The notes under the pieces were generated by a model. The model worked only from the letters and a program-made list of their open reading frames with translations. It was not told where the DNA came from and did not search any database. Below are positions 1 to 8,811 of a stretch of DNA of 47,893 nucleotides, piece by piece (positions within the stretch are counted from its first letter, which is position 1; each line of letters starts with the position of its first letter). The position numbers and the translations under genes were made by a program. The stretch covers positions 1-47,893 of the forward strand of contig NZ_JAHHDX010000150.1 of NCBI RefSeq assembly GCF_018619335.1. Direction: 5' to 3'. Origin of the DNA: Alteromonas sp. ALT199. GTDB taxonomy: Bacteria; Pseudomonadota; Gammaproteobacteria; Enterobacterales; Alteromonadaceae.

Positions 1-18
1 TTTTATACGAATAAACCT

Positions 19-1350
19 ATGAAAATCACAATTAATAACGCTACCACCACGTCTCATCTTTTGGGTAGAGATACCGATGACCTTGTTACTATTTCACTCG
101 CTATAGAAAAGGGTAAAATTACTCAGATTTCAGAACATCCACTACCAACATCACAAACACACCCCAAAGAAAACGCTTTCGAAAAAGTGATAGATGCTAC
201 CGGTCTATTTCTGTCCCCGGCATTGCTCGACCCTCAGGTACACTTTAGAGAGCCAGGTATGGAGTACAAAGAAGATATCGCGTCGGGAAGCCGAGCGGCA
301 GTAAAAGGCGGTTTTGCATCTGTGGTATCGATGCCAAATACAATGCCCACCGCTGATAATGCAGATGTAGTCGCTTTTATGGTAGAAAAAGCTAGGGTGT
401 CGGGTCTGTGTAAAGTCTATCCTACAGGGGCGCTGTCGAAGGGTCTTGAAGGCAAAGAGATAACAGATTTTAAAGCCCTTCAAGGTGCTGGTGCTGTAGC
501 CATTACTGACGATGGTAAAGGCGTTCAAAATGATGGCTTGTTTAAGCAGGCACTCATTAATGCTAAGACACTTGATATGCCTGTACTTGATCATAGCGAA
601 GATGAAAGCTTGTCAAATGGCGGTGCCATTCATGAAGGAGAGGTGTCTCAAAAGCATTGTATAAAGGGAATTAAAGCATCCTCTGAGTCGGTACATGTAA
701 AACGGGGATGTAACTACAGTGAAGAGACTGGTGGTCATTATCACGTCCTGCACGTTTCTACCGCAGACTCAATAGACGCTATCAGACAGGCTAAAGCTAA
801 AGGAGCTAAAGTCACGGTAGAGGTGTCGCCACATCATTTACTGCTGTGTGATGAGGATATCCCTGTTAAAGCTGATGGTACACTTGACGCGAACTGGAAA
901 ATGAACCCGCCCCTTCGTTCCAGGCGCGATATGCTTGCGTGTCGAAAAGCGTTAACAGAGGGGATAATTGATGCTATTGCTACTGACCATGCTCCTCACG
1001 CTCCTCATGAAAAAGCTTTGCATATCGAAAAAGCGCCGTTTGGAATTATAGGATTAGAGACCGCATTTGCGCTTATTTACACGCATTTTGTCAAAACAGA
1101 AAAGCTAAATTTAAGTACCGCTATTGACCTTATGAGTAAGCAAGCTGGTGCAATATTTAATATTAACTGTGGAAGAATTGAAAAAGGGGAAGATGCGGAC
1201 TTAGCGCTATTTGATTTGAATACGCCGTTTACGGTAACCCCTTCATTTTTCGCCTCTAAGTCTCAAAACTCTCCTTTTATCAACGAAACCTTGTATGGCG
1301 AAACACACTACACGCTGGTTAATGGAGAAATTAAATATGCAAGACCTTGA
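19..1350 (+). CDS. pyrC: Dihydroorotase, class I (PyrC type), with Gln in the first metal-His position
   Basis: Amidohydrolase-fold enzyme predicted to interconvert N-carbamoyl-aspartate and dihydroorotate in cytosolic pyrimidine synthesis. The 443 residues match the class I (about 430 aa) rather than the short class II family. The metal loop near residue 71 reads DPQVHFREPG, so the usual HxH is Q73-V-H75. The other ligands are visible: Asp in AITDDGKGVQ, His in VLDHSED, His in YHVLHVSTAD and Asp in ATDHAPH. The ATG follows an A-rich, weakly Shine-Dalgarno leader at the window edge. The gene stands alone here, with a cobW-like gene convergent downstream. Class I enzymes with Gln at this position are, as I recall, also common in Bacteroidetes, so the substitution need not abolish activity. 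An inactive paralogue or another cyclic amidase is possible. The family is sure, the exact role less so. Confidence 0.87.
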   Translation: MKITINNATTTSHLLGRDTDDLVTISLAIEKGKITQISEHPLPTSQTHPKENAFEKVIDATGLFLSPALLDPQVHFREPGMEYKEDIASGSRAAVKGGFASVVSMPNTMPTADNADVVAFMVEKARVSGLCKVYPTGALSKGLEGKEITDFKALQGAGAVAITDDGKGVQNDGLFKQALINAKTLDMPVLDHSEDESLSNGGAIHEGEVSQKHCIKGIKASSESVHVKRGCNYSEETGGHYHVLHVSTADSIDAIRQAKAKGAKVTVEVSPHHLLLCDEDIPVKADGTLDANWKMNPPLRSRRDMLACRKALTEGIIDAIATDHAPHAPHEKALHIEKAPFGIIGLETAFALIYTHFVKTEKLNLSTAIDLMSKQAGAIFNINCGRIEKGEDADLALFDLNTPFTVTPSFFASKSQNSPFINETLYGETHYTLVNGEIKYARP

Positions 1351-1392
1351 GAATTTAAGCCGTTAGCAATTTGCATTAACTTTAATTTAAAC

Positions 1393-1433
1393 GCGCTGTC
1401 AGACACGCCGAAGTTTCGGGTGCGAGTCAGCGC
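1393..1433. repeat. Imperfect palindrome between pyrC and cobW
   Basis: GCGCTG at 1393-1398 is mirrored by CAGCGC at 1428-1433, and an inner CCGAA/TTCGG hairpin sits at 1408-1419. No T tract follows on either strand, so it is not a canonical terminator. It lies between convergent genes. It could be a dispersed palindromic unit or a weak transcript 3' end; I found no second copy in the window. Confidence 0.35.
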
Positions 1434-1485
1434 AGACCAATTAAGCCAATATGAATTTAGTTAGTAGTAGCCTGACGGTACATGT

Positions 1486-2502
1486 TTAGTTAGTGATAAC
1501 ACAGTCAGCTAATTCGGCATCCCACTTGGTATTGACGTTAGCTGCAATAATTTCAATCTTACTTTCAGCACATTCACTTAGCTCCCTTTCAACTAAGTTT
1601 CCGTCTGCGAGGTTGTAGCTAAAAATGCCCGCACTCGTGATCATAACCGCTTTTAACCGTTCCACTTCTAGCTTATTTATCCACGCTAAAAGTGCATACC
1701 TATTGAATTCTATAGAAGGGGAAAAGCGCCAACCTACAGCTTTAAAGCCTTCGCCTTCATTTTCAATTTTTAAAAAACCTGAATCTGGGAATGCTTGTTC
1801 GTTGATTGAAGGAGAGGGCTCACTGTTGTGGTGATGATGCGCATGCGCTTTCATTTCTACTAGGGCTTCCGATTTCCCCTGCAATATTGCAAACGGCAAT
1901 ACGCCATGCTCGCAAAGTATTACTGGCGTAGTCGGTTTACCTCTTTTAACAACATAGCGCTTTAAATTCTCTTCCTCATTCTCGCCGTAAAGATCGCACT
2001 TATTTCCTACAATGACATCGCCAATATCAATTTGTTGATTGAAAGTAGCGTGAGAGGTATACCTTGGGTCTGATAACTTTCTCGCATCAACTAACGTGAT
2101 AGTACGTTGAATATCTAACACGTCTTGATAATGTTCAGCGCTCAAGGTTTGCATAACTTCCACAGGGTGGCCTAGTCCAGTAGGTTCAATAAGTAATCGA
2201 TCGGGTTTTGATTGGGCGAGCAACTGATTTAATGCTATTTGCATAGGTAAGCCTGCCGAACAACACATGCACCCGCCCGGTACCTCTTTGATGAATATCT
2301 TCTGAACATTATCTGGATTGGACTTGTTGTTACTATACGTACCCTTCACGAGAGCGCCATCAATGCCTATTTCGCCGAACTCGTTAATTAAGATTGCCCA
2401 GCATTCATTTGAAGGTTTTTGTTCTAGCAGGTGTAGGAGAGCAGATGTTTTACCCACCCCTAAGAAGCCCGTGATAATATTAGTTGGTACTGCTTTAATC
2501 AT
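1486..2502 (-). CDS. CobW/COG0523 family GTPase, putative zinc metallochaperone
   Basis: P-loop G3E GTPase of the COG0523 group, which delivers metal to client proteins. Visible motifs are Walker A GFLGVGKTS (residues 12-20), the metal-binding CxCC in GGCMCCSAG (C78, C80, C81), the base-recognition GNKCD near residue 166, and a His-rich linker AHAHHHHN near residue 220. A C-terminal CobW_C region follows (about 240-330). At 338 aa it has family-typical length. It is transcribed divergently from ydiJ, and the intergenic region carries a Zur-type operator at 2592-2614 containing a minus-strand TATAAT. This makes zinc-starvation induction and a zinc role much more likely than cobalamin synthesis. 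No cobalamin gene is nearby. Precise client unknown. Confidence 0.88.
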   Translation of the reverse strand: MIKAVPTNIITGFLGVGKTSALLHLLEQKPSNECWAILINEFGEIGIDGALVKGTYSNNKSNPDNVQKIFIKEVPGGCMCCSAGLPMQIALNQLLAQSKPDRLLIEPTGLGHPVEVMQTLSAEHYQDVLDIQRTITLVDARKLSDPRYTSHATFNQQIDIGDVIVGNKCDLYGENEEENLKRYVVKRGKPTTPVILCEHGVLPFAILQGKSEALVEMKAHAHHHHNSEPSPSINEQAFPDSGFLKIENEGEGFKAVGWRFSPSIEFNRYALLAWINKLEVERLKAVMITSAGIFSYNLADGNLVERELSECAESKIEIIAANVNTKWDAELADCVITN

Positions 2503-2591
2503 AGTTATATGCGCTCTTACTATGCGATGAGTTACTAAAATTTAAGGTATAGGCTATCACACCACTGTGGTTAGCCCTATGATGCACGTGT

Positions 2592-2614
2592 GAAATGTTA
2601 TATTATAACAATAG
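2592..2614. promoter_or_regulatory. Zur-type operator between cobW-like gene and ydiJ
   Basis: The core TGTTATATTATAACA (2596-2610) is a perfect 7-1-7 palindrome flanked by GAAA on the left. It matches the gammaproteobacterial Zur consensus (GAAATGTTATANTATAACATTTC) except in the right outer arm. A minus-strand TATAAT lies inside it (2602-2607), about 95 bp upstream of the cobW-like start, so bound Zur would cover that promoter. The ydiJ start is 58 bp away on the other side. The site is seen; regulation is inferred. Confidence 0.8.
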
Positions 2615-2672
2615 CTGGTAATGCATGCCATTATGACGTTGGCCTGCCAATTATTAAAAGGAAAAGAAGGTC

Positions 2673-5600
2673 GTGACTCTTCCTGCCATATTAACTGACT
2701 CAACGCTAATCGCCCAGTACAGTGAATTTATTGAGAGCCTACGCGCAAGCGAGTTTACTGGCGATATAGAAACTAGCTATAGCGCTCGCATAGCTCAAGC
2801 CACTGATAATTCTGTTTACTATAAACTGCCACAAGCCGTAATTTATCCAAAAAGTAGTGAAGACTGCCAACGTATTGGGCAGTTAGCGGCTAAGTACCCT
2901 GACGTGTCGTTTGCTCCTCGGGGAGGCGGTACAGGTACCAACGGGCAAAGCCTAACCGATGGTATTGTTGTAGATATTCGCCGTTATTTAAACAACGTTA
3001 TTGAGTTAAATGTGGAAGAGGGCTGGATAAGAGTACAGACAGGGATAGTTAAAGATGCGCTTAATGATATTTTGCGCCCCCATGGCTTATTTTTTTCACC
3101 GGATCTTTCTACTAGCAACCGAGCCACATTAGGCGGGATGATCAGCACTGATGCATCAGGGCAGGGGTCGCTCGTATACGGTAAGACAAGCGATCACGTT
3201 ATCGGACTTAAAGCGGTGTTAGCTAATGGTGAGGTAATTGAAACTGCAAAATTGCCCATGGAAAAGGCAAAGCGAAAAGCCAGCGAGGATACCGTTGAAG
3301 GCGCTATCTACAGACAAGCTATAAACACGTGTGTTAATTATAAAAGTGAAGTGGACCGGACTTTCCCAAAGCTAAATCGCTTTTTAACCGGGTATGACTT
3401 AGCCCACGTATACGATAACAACTATATCGATATCGGTAGGTTGATAACAGGTGCAGAAGGGTCTTTAGCGTTTGTAACAGAAGCGGTATTAACTCTAGAT
3501 AAAATATCGCCGGTTAAGGCATTAATAAATATTTCCTACCGCTCATTCGATGCGGCACTGCGTCACGCTCCAAAACTACTTGAAGCGAAAGCGACAAGTG
3601 TGGAAACGATTGATAGTACGGTACTCAATTTTGCTAAAACGGACATAGTGTGGCACGACATACAACACTTGATTACCGACGTTCCAGATGAAGAGCTGCT
3701 AGGCTTAAATTTAGTGGAATATAACGCCAACTCGATAGAGGAAATGAAGGGGCATATTGACTGCCTCAAAACTGCTATTGAAGATGCGATTAAGCGAGGT
3801 GAGGGCAATATTTCAGGCTACAGTGTTACCTATGACAAAGCCGATATTCAACGCATTTATGCAATGCGAAAAAAGGCAGTAGGATTATTAGGCAAAGTCA
3901 AGGGAGACCAGAAGCCCATCGCTTTTGTTGAAGATACGGCGGTTCCCCCTGAGCACTTAGCGGATTTTATCGCTGAGTTTCGCGAGTTGCTCGACAGTCA
4001 CAACCTTAACTATGGCATGTTCGGACATGTTGATGCCGGCGTTCTACATGTAAGACCCGCTCTTAATTTGGCTGACCCTGAGCAAGAGACGCTTATGCAT
4101 AATCTTTCAGATAATGTGGTGAAGCTTGTGTCTAAATATGGCGGTCTAATGTGGGGGGAACACGGCAAAGGCTTTCGTAGCGAGTATGGCCCCGAGTTTT
4201 TCGGTGAAACACTGTTTAATGAAATGCGCAAAATAAAAGCGGCGTTCGACCCTTACAACCAGATGAACCCTGGAAAAATATGTACACCATTAGGCAGTAA
4301 GGATGAGTTAGTCTCTGTTAAAGCGCTCAAAAGGGCGAGTATCGAAAGAGTTATTCCAGTATCTGTAAAACGCGAGCTTGCGCCAGCCTTTGAATGCAAT
4401 GGAAATGGCCTTTGTTTTAACTACGAACCAGCTTCCCCCATGTGTCCTTCAAGTAAAGTAACGTCAGACAGACGCCATACGCCAAAAGGCAGAGCGAGTA
4501 TGTTAAGGGAATGGGCGCGGCTGCTATCTTTAAGCGGGAAGATAAACGAACAAAACGGAGATGCTTTCTCCTACAAGCACTTTAAAAGCAATGTGTTTTC
4601 TCGCTTCAAAAACTCGCTACTAACCAAGGAACCAGATTTTTCCCATGAAGTAAAAGCTGTTATGGATGGTTGCCTGTCGTGTAAGTCATGTACTCACCAG
4701 TGCCCGGTAAACATTGATGTTCCTCACTTTAAATCTATCTTTTTATCTATTTACTACCAACGCTACATGCGCCCACTAAAAGACTTGCTGGTGGCAAACG
4801 TAGAAACGCTAGCGCCTTTAAGTTCAAAAGTAGCTAGGCTCCATAACATGCTTCTTCGGCAAAAATGGGTGAAATGGCTTTTAGAGAAGAAGGTGGGTTA
4901 TGTAGACACGCCGTTGCTGTCGTATCCAACCCTAATCGACAGAGTGAGTCCGATTGTCACAGACGTTGATATAGAGAAACTAAAATACGTTGATGAAAAT
5001 GAAAGAAAAAAATATATTGCAGTGGTACAAGACCCTTTTACCAGTTTTTATGATGCAAACAGCGTAGAAAGCCTAATAAACGTTATTAGTAAGATGGGCT
5101 TAAAGCCTTTACTCGTGCCTTTTACCCCAAACGGTAAACCTGCTCATGTAAAAGGTTTTTTAGGGAAGTTTGAAAAACAAGCGTTAGATTCTGCAAGACG
5201 CCTCAATAGTATACATGAGTTAGATATTACTATGGTGGGAACCGACGCTTCATTGGTATTGTGCTACCGTGATGAATACCACAAATTTTTAAAAGATAAG
5301 CGCGGGGACTTTTTCGTTCATACCATTGATGAATGGCTGGCAAACGCGCTGCCACACAGCCTAAACACGGATACTGCAAATAACAACGCTAGTGAAAAAC
5401 AGTTTTCTCTGCTTGCGCATTGCAGTGAAAAAACCGCTATGCCAGATACCACAAAGCGCTGGCAACGTGTATTTCAACAGCTAGGAGTCAACCTAACCCA
5501 TAAACCCGTAGGCTGTTGCGGTATGGCGGGGACATATGGCCATGAAACCTCGCATTTAGAAACATCTAAAGCACTTTATGCGCTCAGCTGGGCGCCTGTT

Positions 5601-5723
5601 TTTGAACAAAACAAGAAGTTTGCAGAAGTACTTGTAACTGGTTTTTCCTGTCGTAGCCAAGTGGCGCGCTTTGAAGGAAAAAAGCCACGCCATCCTATAG
5701 AAGTGGTAAATGAATTAATCTAA
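2673..5723 (+). CDS. ydiJ: YdiJ-type FAD/Fe-S D-2-hydroxyglutarate dehydrogenase
   Basis: Large flavoprotein that oxidises D-2-hydroxyglutarate (and possibly related 2-hydroxyacids), returning electrons through Fe-S centres. The 1016 residues agree closely along the whole length with E. coli YdiJ (1018 aa, from memory). The order is an FAD-binding type 4 domain with PRGGGTGTNGQ near residue 85, an FAD-oxidase C-terminal domain ending near HGKGFR and NPGKIC, a Cys cluster CNGNGLCFN..MCPS near 575, a second cluster CLSCKSCTHQCP near 667, and a CCG heterodisulfide-reductase-like motif (CCGMAGTYGHE) near 948. The GTG start is preceded by AAAGGAAAAGAAGG. The Zur-like site lies 58 bp upstream, so zinc might affect it too. 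The hydrolase gene starts 17 bp downstream, suggesting one transcript. Confidence 0.92.
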   Translation: MTLPAILTDSTLIAQYSEFIESLRASEFTGDIETSYSARIAQATDNSVYYKLPQAVIYPKSSEDCQRIGQLAAKYPDVSFAPRGGGTGTNGQSLTDGIVVDIRRYLNNVIELNVEEGWIRVQTGIVKDALNDILRPHGLFFSPDLSTSNRATLGGMISTDASGQGSLVYGKTSDHVIGLKAVLANGEVIETAKLPMEKAKRKASEDTVEGAIYRQAINTCVNYKSEVDRTFPKLNRFLTGYDLAHVYDNNYIDIGRLITGAEGSLAFVTEAVLTLDKISPVKALINISYRSFDAALRHAPKLLEAKATSVETIDSTVLNFAKTDIVWHDIQHLITDVPDEELLGLNLVEYNANSIEEMKGHIDCLKTAIEDAIKRGEGNISGYSVTYDKADIQRIYAMRKKAVGLLGKVKGDQKPIAFVEDTAVPPEHLADFIAEFRELLDSHNLNYGMFGHVDAGVLHVRPALNLADPEQETLMHNLSDNVVKLVSKYGGLMWGEHGKGFRSEYGPEFFGETLFNEMRKIKAAFDPYNQMNPGKICTPLGSKDELVSVKALKRASIERVIPVSVKRELAPAFECNGNGLCFNYEPASPMCPSSKVTSDRRHTPKGRASMLREWARLLSLSGKINEQNGDAFSYKHFKSNVFSRFKNSLLTKEPDFSHEVKAVMDGCLSCKSCTHQCPVNIDVPHFKSIFLSIYYQRYMRPLKDLLVANVETLAPLSSKVARLHNMLLRQKWVKWLLEKKVGYVDTPLLSYPTLIDRVSPIVTDVDIEKLKYVDENERKKYIAVVQDPFTSFYDANSVESLINVISKMGLKPLLVPFTPNGKPAHVKGFLGKFEKQALDSARRLNSIHELDITMVGTDASLVLCYRDEYHKFLKDKRGDFFVHTIDEWLANALPHSLNTDTANNNASEKQFSLLAHCSEKTAMPDTTKRWQRVFQQLGVNLTHKPVGCCGMAGTYGHETSHLETSKALYALSWAPVFEQNKKFAEVLVTGFSCRSQVARFEGKKPRHPIEVVNELI

Positions 5724-5740
5724 TAACAAAAGGACAGATA

Positions 5741-7609
5741 ATGAAAATGGTAATGCGCAGCGTGATGCTGCTGATGATTTTGTTTACGACTGATAATGTC
5801 TTTGCACAACAAAATGATGAAAACCCTCGTGAGGCATACATACGGGCTAACTTCACCAAGTATGAGTACCAAATTCCAATGCGTGATGGCGTAAAACTGT
5901 TTACGTCGGTCTATATTCCTATTGATGATACTCAAAAGTACCCAATCATGATGCAGCGAACGCCGTATCGCGTCGCGCCGTACGGAGCGGACAAATACAA
6001 AGCTAAATTAGGGCCAAGCGAAGCATTCGAGCAAGAAGGGTTTATATTTGTTTTTCAAGATGTGCGGGGAAAATTTCGCTCAGAAGGCGAATTCGTTAAT
6101 ATGCGTCCGCAGGATGCTTATAAGCGCGGAAAAAAAGCGACAGATGACGCTACTGATACTTACGATACCATCGATTGGCTGGTAAAAAACGTAAAAGGAA
6201 ATAACGGCAAAGTAGGGATGTGGGGAACATCATACCCAGGCTACTATACGTCGGTTGCCTCAATTAATAGCCACCCTGCGTTAAAAGCTATTTCACCACA
6301 AGCACCTATTGCAGATTGGTTTTTTGACGACTTTCATAGAAATGGCGCTTTCGTAACCCCGATGGCATTTATCTTCTTTGATACCTTCGATAAACAGCGA
6401 GAGGGAGAGTTCTCTTATTGGCCTGAAGGAATGAAGTCAGAAACGCCAGATGGCTACCAGTTCTTTAGAAATTTAGGTCCGCTAACTAACGTTAATGACA
6501 AATACTTTCATAAAGAGCGACCGTTTTGGAACGAAGTCATTCAACACCCCAACTATGACGAGTATTGGCAGTCTCGCGATGTATTGCAGCATTTGACAAA
6601 CACCAAGCCTGCTACCTTAGTTGTAGGTGGTTGGTACGATACAGAAGATCTATACGGCCCACTGTACACTTACCAAACTATGTCTAAAAAGAATAAAAAA
6701 GACCATGTTAAGCTAGTAATGGGGCCTTGGTATCACGGCCAATGGCAAAGTGAAAAAGGCGGAGCCGAACTTGGCGAGGCACAGTTTGGCTTTGATACCA
6801 GTGCTTGGTTTCAAAAAGACGTGTTGCTACCGTTTTTCAAAACCCATTTAAAGGGGGCGAAAGAAGCAGAAATAGCTACCGCAACTATGTTTGAAACAGG
6901 CAGCAATCGCTGGCGTAAGTTTGATGTATGGCCTCCTAAAGCTGGGTCACAGCAAACCATGTATTTAGCAAAAAATGAAAAGCTTGTTACTACGAAAAGC
7001 GATAGTGGCAATAGTGAATATATAAGCGACCCTAACAAGCCGGTTCCTCACTCAGCTAAGATTAGCCGCGGCTGGGATAGACCCTATATGGTAGAAGACC
7101 AACGTTTTGCTGCCCGAAGACCTGACGTCTTAGTTTTCGAAACCGATACTCTTGATAGTGACTTAACCATTGCGGGTGCTATCGACCTAGATTTGTGGTT
7201 TTCTACAAATAAATCAGCGGCTGACATTGTTGTAAAGGTTGTCGATGTTTTCCCTTCTATCGATGAAAACAATAACAAGGTGGATATGAATCGCGGAAAT
7301 CGTCATGAACTGGTTCGCTGGGGCGTATTGCGTGGGCGCTTTCGGGAGAGCATGAGCGAACCTAAAGCATTCTTACCCAATACACCCACTAAGGTAGAAT
7401 TTGAATTATACGACCTTCTGCATACGTTTAAGCGCGGGCACAAACTGCAGATTCAAATTCAAAGTAGTATGTTTCCCTTTATCGATATGAACCCTCAAAA
7501 CTATGTAGAAAATATCTTTGAGGCAAAAGAGAGTGATTTCACTAAGGCGATCCACACAATTTATCACGACAAAGATCATCAAAGCGCTATTCACTTCAAA
7601 ACGCTATAG
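5741..7609 (+). CDS. Exported CocE/NonD family hydrolase, alpha-amino acid ester hydrolase-like
   Basis: Serine hydrolase of the X-Pro dipeptidyl-peptidase S15/CocE family. An N-terminal signal peptide (basic start, LLMILF core, cleavage after VFA-Q) sends it to the periplasm or outside. The triad is visible: Ser164 in GTSYPGY, Asp300 in GGWYDTEDLYG and His332 in GPWYHGQW. The D-T-E-D sequence supplies E302 and D303, and DWFFDDFHRNGAF supplies a third carboxylate. This is the carboxylate cluster that alpha-amino acid ester hydrolases use to bind the substrate ammonium group. A C-terminal jelly-roll (about 440-620) completes the family layout. Likely substrates are amino acid esters or beta-lactam-like acyl compounds. 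It follows ydiJ by 17 bp and is closed by a strong terminator. The specificity is inferred. Confidence 0.85.
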   Translation: MKMVMRSVMLLMILFTTDNVFAQQNDENPREAYIRANFTKYEYQIPMRDGVKLFTSVYIPIDDTQKYPIMMQRTPYRVAPYGADKYKAKLGPSEAFEQEGFIFVFQDVRGKFRSEGEFVNMRPQDAYKRGKKATDDATDTYDTIDWLVKNVKGNNGKVGMWGTSYPGYYTSVASINSHPALKAISPQAPIADWFFDDFHRNGAFVTPMAFIFFDTFDKQREGEFSYWPEGMKSETPDGYQFFRNLGPLTNVNDKYFHKERPFWNEVIQHPNYDEYWQSRDVLQHLTNTKPATLVVGGWYDTEDLYGPLYTYQTMSKKNKKDHVKLVMGPWYHGQWQSEKGGAELGEAQFGFDTSAWFQKDVLLPFFKTHLKGAKEAEIATATMFETGSNRWRKFDVWPPKAGSQQTMYLAKNEKLVTTKSDSGNSEYISDPNKPVPHSAKISRGWDRPYMVEDQRFAARRPDVLVFETDTLDSDLTIAGAIDLDLWFSTNKSAADIVVKVVDVFPSIDENNNKVDMNRGNRHELVRWGVLRGRFRESMSEPKAFLPNTPTKVEFELYDLLHTFKRGHKLQIQIQSSMFPFIDMNPQNYVENIFEAKESDFTKAIHTIYHDKDHQSAIHFKTL

Positions 7610-7626
7610 CTATTTTAGCTCAAGAA

Positions 7627-7651
7627 AAAGCCCTGTGAAAAACAGGGCTTT
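7627..7651 (+). terminator. Rho-independent terminator after the CocE-type hydrolase
   Basis: AAAGCCCTG and CAGGGCTTT form a perfect 9-bp stem with a 7-nt loop, 18 bp past the stop codon. Because the A/T ends are symmetric it may also serve the convergent LysR gene, which stops at 7678. Confidence 0.8.
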
Positions 7652-7677
7652 GTTATCATTAAGCACAAATATTTAAA

Positions 7678-8580
7678 CTAGTGTTGCTTGAAGTTACTTG
7701 CCACTTCCATAATTTGCTCACGCATCCACATATGGGCGTAATCGTGGTCTGCGCTAACATGCCAATACAAATAGTATTCAACTGGGGGGAGGTCAAAGGG
7801 AAGTTCGTAAATAGCTAAGTCATAGTGCTTCGCCAAATGAAATGGTAAGCAGGCTATTAAGTCAGTTTTCACTATGGTACTCGGTACAGTTAAAAAGTGC
7901 TGCCCGCGCATGACCTCTTTTCTTCTTTTACCCATTTTGTCGAGTGCAACATCAATAGGACCCGCGCCCGATTTACGCTGGGAAACGTTGATATGACCTA
8001 AACGCAAAAACGTATCTAAATCCAATCCATTTTTAAGGGCAGGGTGGTTTTTGCGAGCAAGCACTACAAATCGGTCTTGTGCAATTTTCTCTTTGCACAG
8101 ATGAGGGTCGGTAAAGGTAGACGCATCGGCGAAGAAATCTAGCGTACCCGCTGCCATTGCTGATACCACTTGGCTGCGAGGAATTTCGTAATTCGTCAAG
8201 GTTATATTAGGCGCTAGATTTTGTAAACGAGACACCAACCGAGGCATAATACTTACTTCTAATAAATCTCGGCTGGCGAAGTTAAACGACTTCTCTGCCG
8301 TAAGAGGGTCGAACGTGTGACTTTCTTGTACGCTTTTGCGCAGCAAAGCGAGTGCCTGTCGGGCCGGTACTATTATGTTTTGTGCCACTGGTGTCGGTGT
8401 CATGCTGTGGCCTGTTCGCACAAATAATGGGTCGTTCAGCATTTCTCTTAACCTGGCTAACGAGTTACTTACTGCAGGCTGGGTGATACACAAAACATCA
8501 GCGGCCTTGGTTAAACTACCTGCCGTATAAATAGCGTCGAATACGGCAAATAGGTTTAAATCAATTCTATTGAGATTCAT
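7678..8580 (-). CDS. LysR family transcriptional regulator
   Basis: A 300-aa DNA-binding regulator. The N-terminal winged helix-turn-helix (residues about 5-62) shows the family pattern LNLFAVFDAIYTAGSLTKAA..ITQPAVSNSLARLRE. It is followed by a linker helix and a periplasmic-binding-like effector domain (about 90-295). The start ATG is preceded on its strand by AAAGGA at 8587-8592. It is divergent from a MaoC-type hydratase gene across 231 bp, the usual LysR arrangement with a regulated target, so it probably controls that gene and itself. The effector cannot be read from sequence. The 5' leader contains two hairpins (see findings). Confidence 0.9.
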   Translation of the reverse strand: MNLNRIDLNLFAVFDAIYTAGSLTKAADVLCITQPAVSNSLARLREMLNDPLFVRTGHSMTPTPVAQNIIVPARQALALLRKSVQESHTFDPLTAEKSFNFASRDLLEVSIMPRLVSRLQNLAPNITLTNYEIPRSQVVSAMAAGTLDFFADASTFTDPHLCKEKIAQDRFVVLARKNHPALKNGLDLDTFLRLGHINVSQRKSGAGPIDVALDKMGKRRKEVMRGQHFLTVPSTIVKTDLIACLPFHLAKHYDLAIYELPFDLPPVEYYLYWHVSADHDYAHMWMREQIMEVASNFKQH

Positions 8581-8593
8581 AACAAGTCCTTTA

Positions 8594-8652
8594 AGGGCGA
8601 GTGCCCTGATAAAAAGCCAACAGATGAAGAATCGCTGCTATTTTCGCAGCGA
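8594..8652 (-). other. Two hairpins in the LysR gene 5' leader
   Basis: AGGGC/GCCCT (8594-8607, GAGT loop on the plus strand) lies just upstream of the LysR Shine-Dalgarno. A second stem, TCGCTGC/GCAGCGA (8632-8652, 7-nt loop), is further upstream. Both are perfect over 5 and 7 bp. They may shape the leader mRNA or mark regulator binding in the LysR/MaoC intergenic region. Function not known. Confidence 0.3.
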
Positions 8653-8811
8653 GAATAAAGCAACTTTAGAGTCTGTTGCTACATAGCATCTACGATTAAT
8701 TTACGTTAGTGTAACAAAATTACTTATAAATACCTATTATTAAAAGTTAATTGAAACATTCAAGTGAATAATAGTAGTTTTGTCGTTAATAAATGGAGAT
8801 TGGACTTAAAA

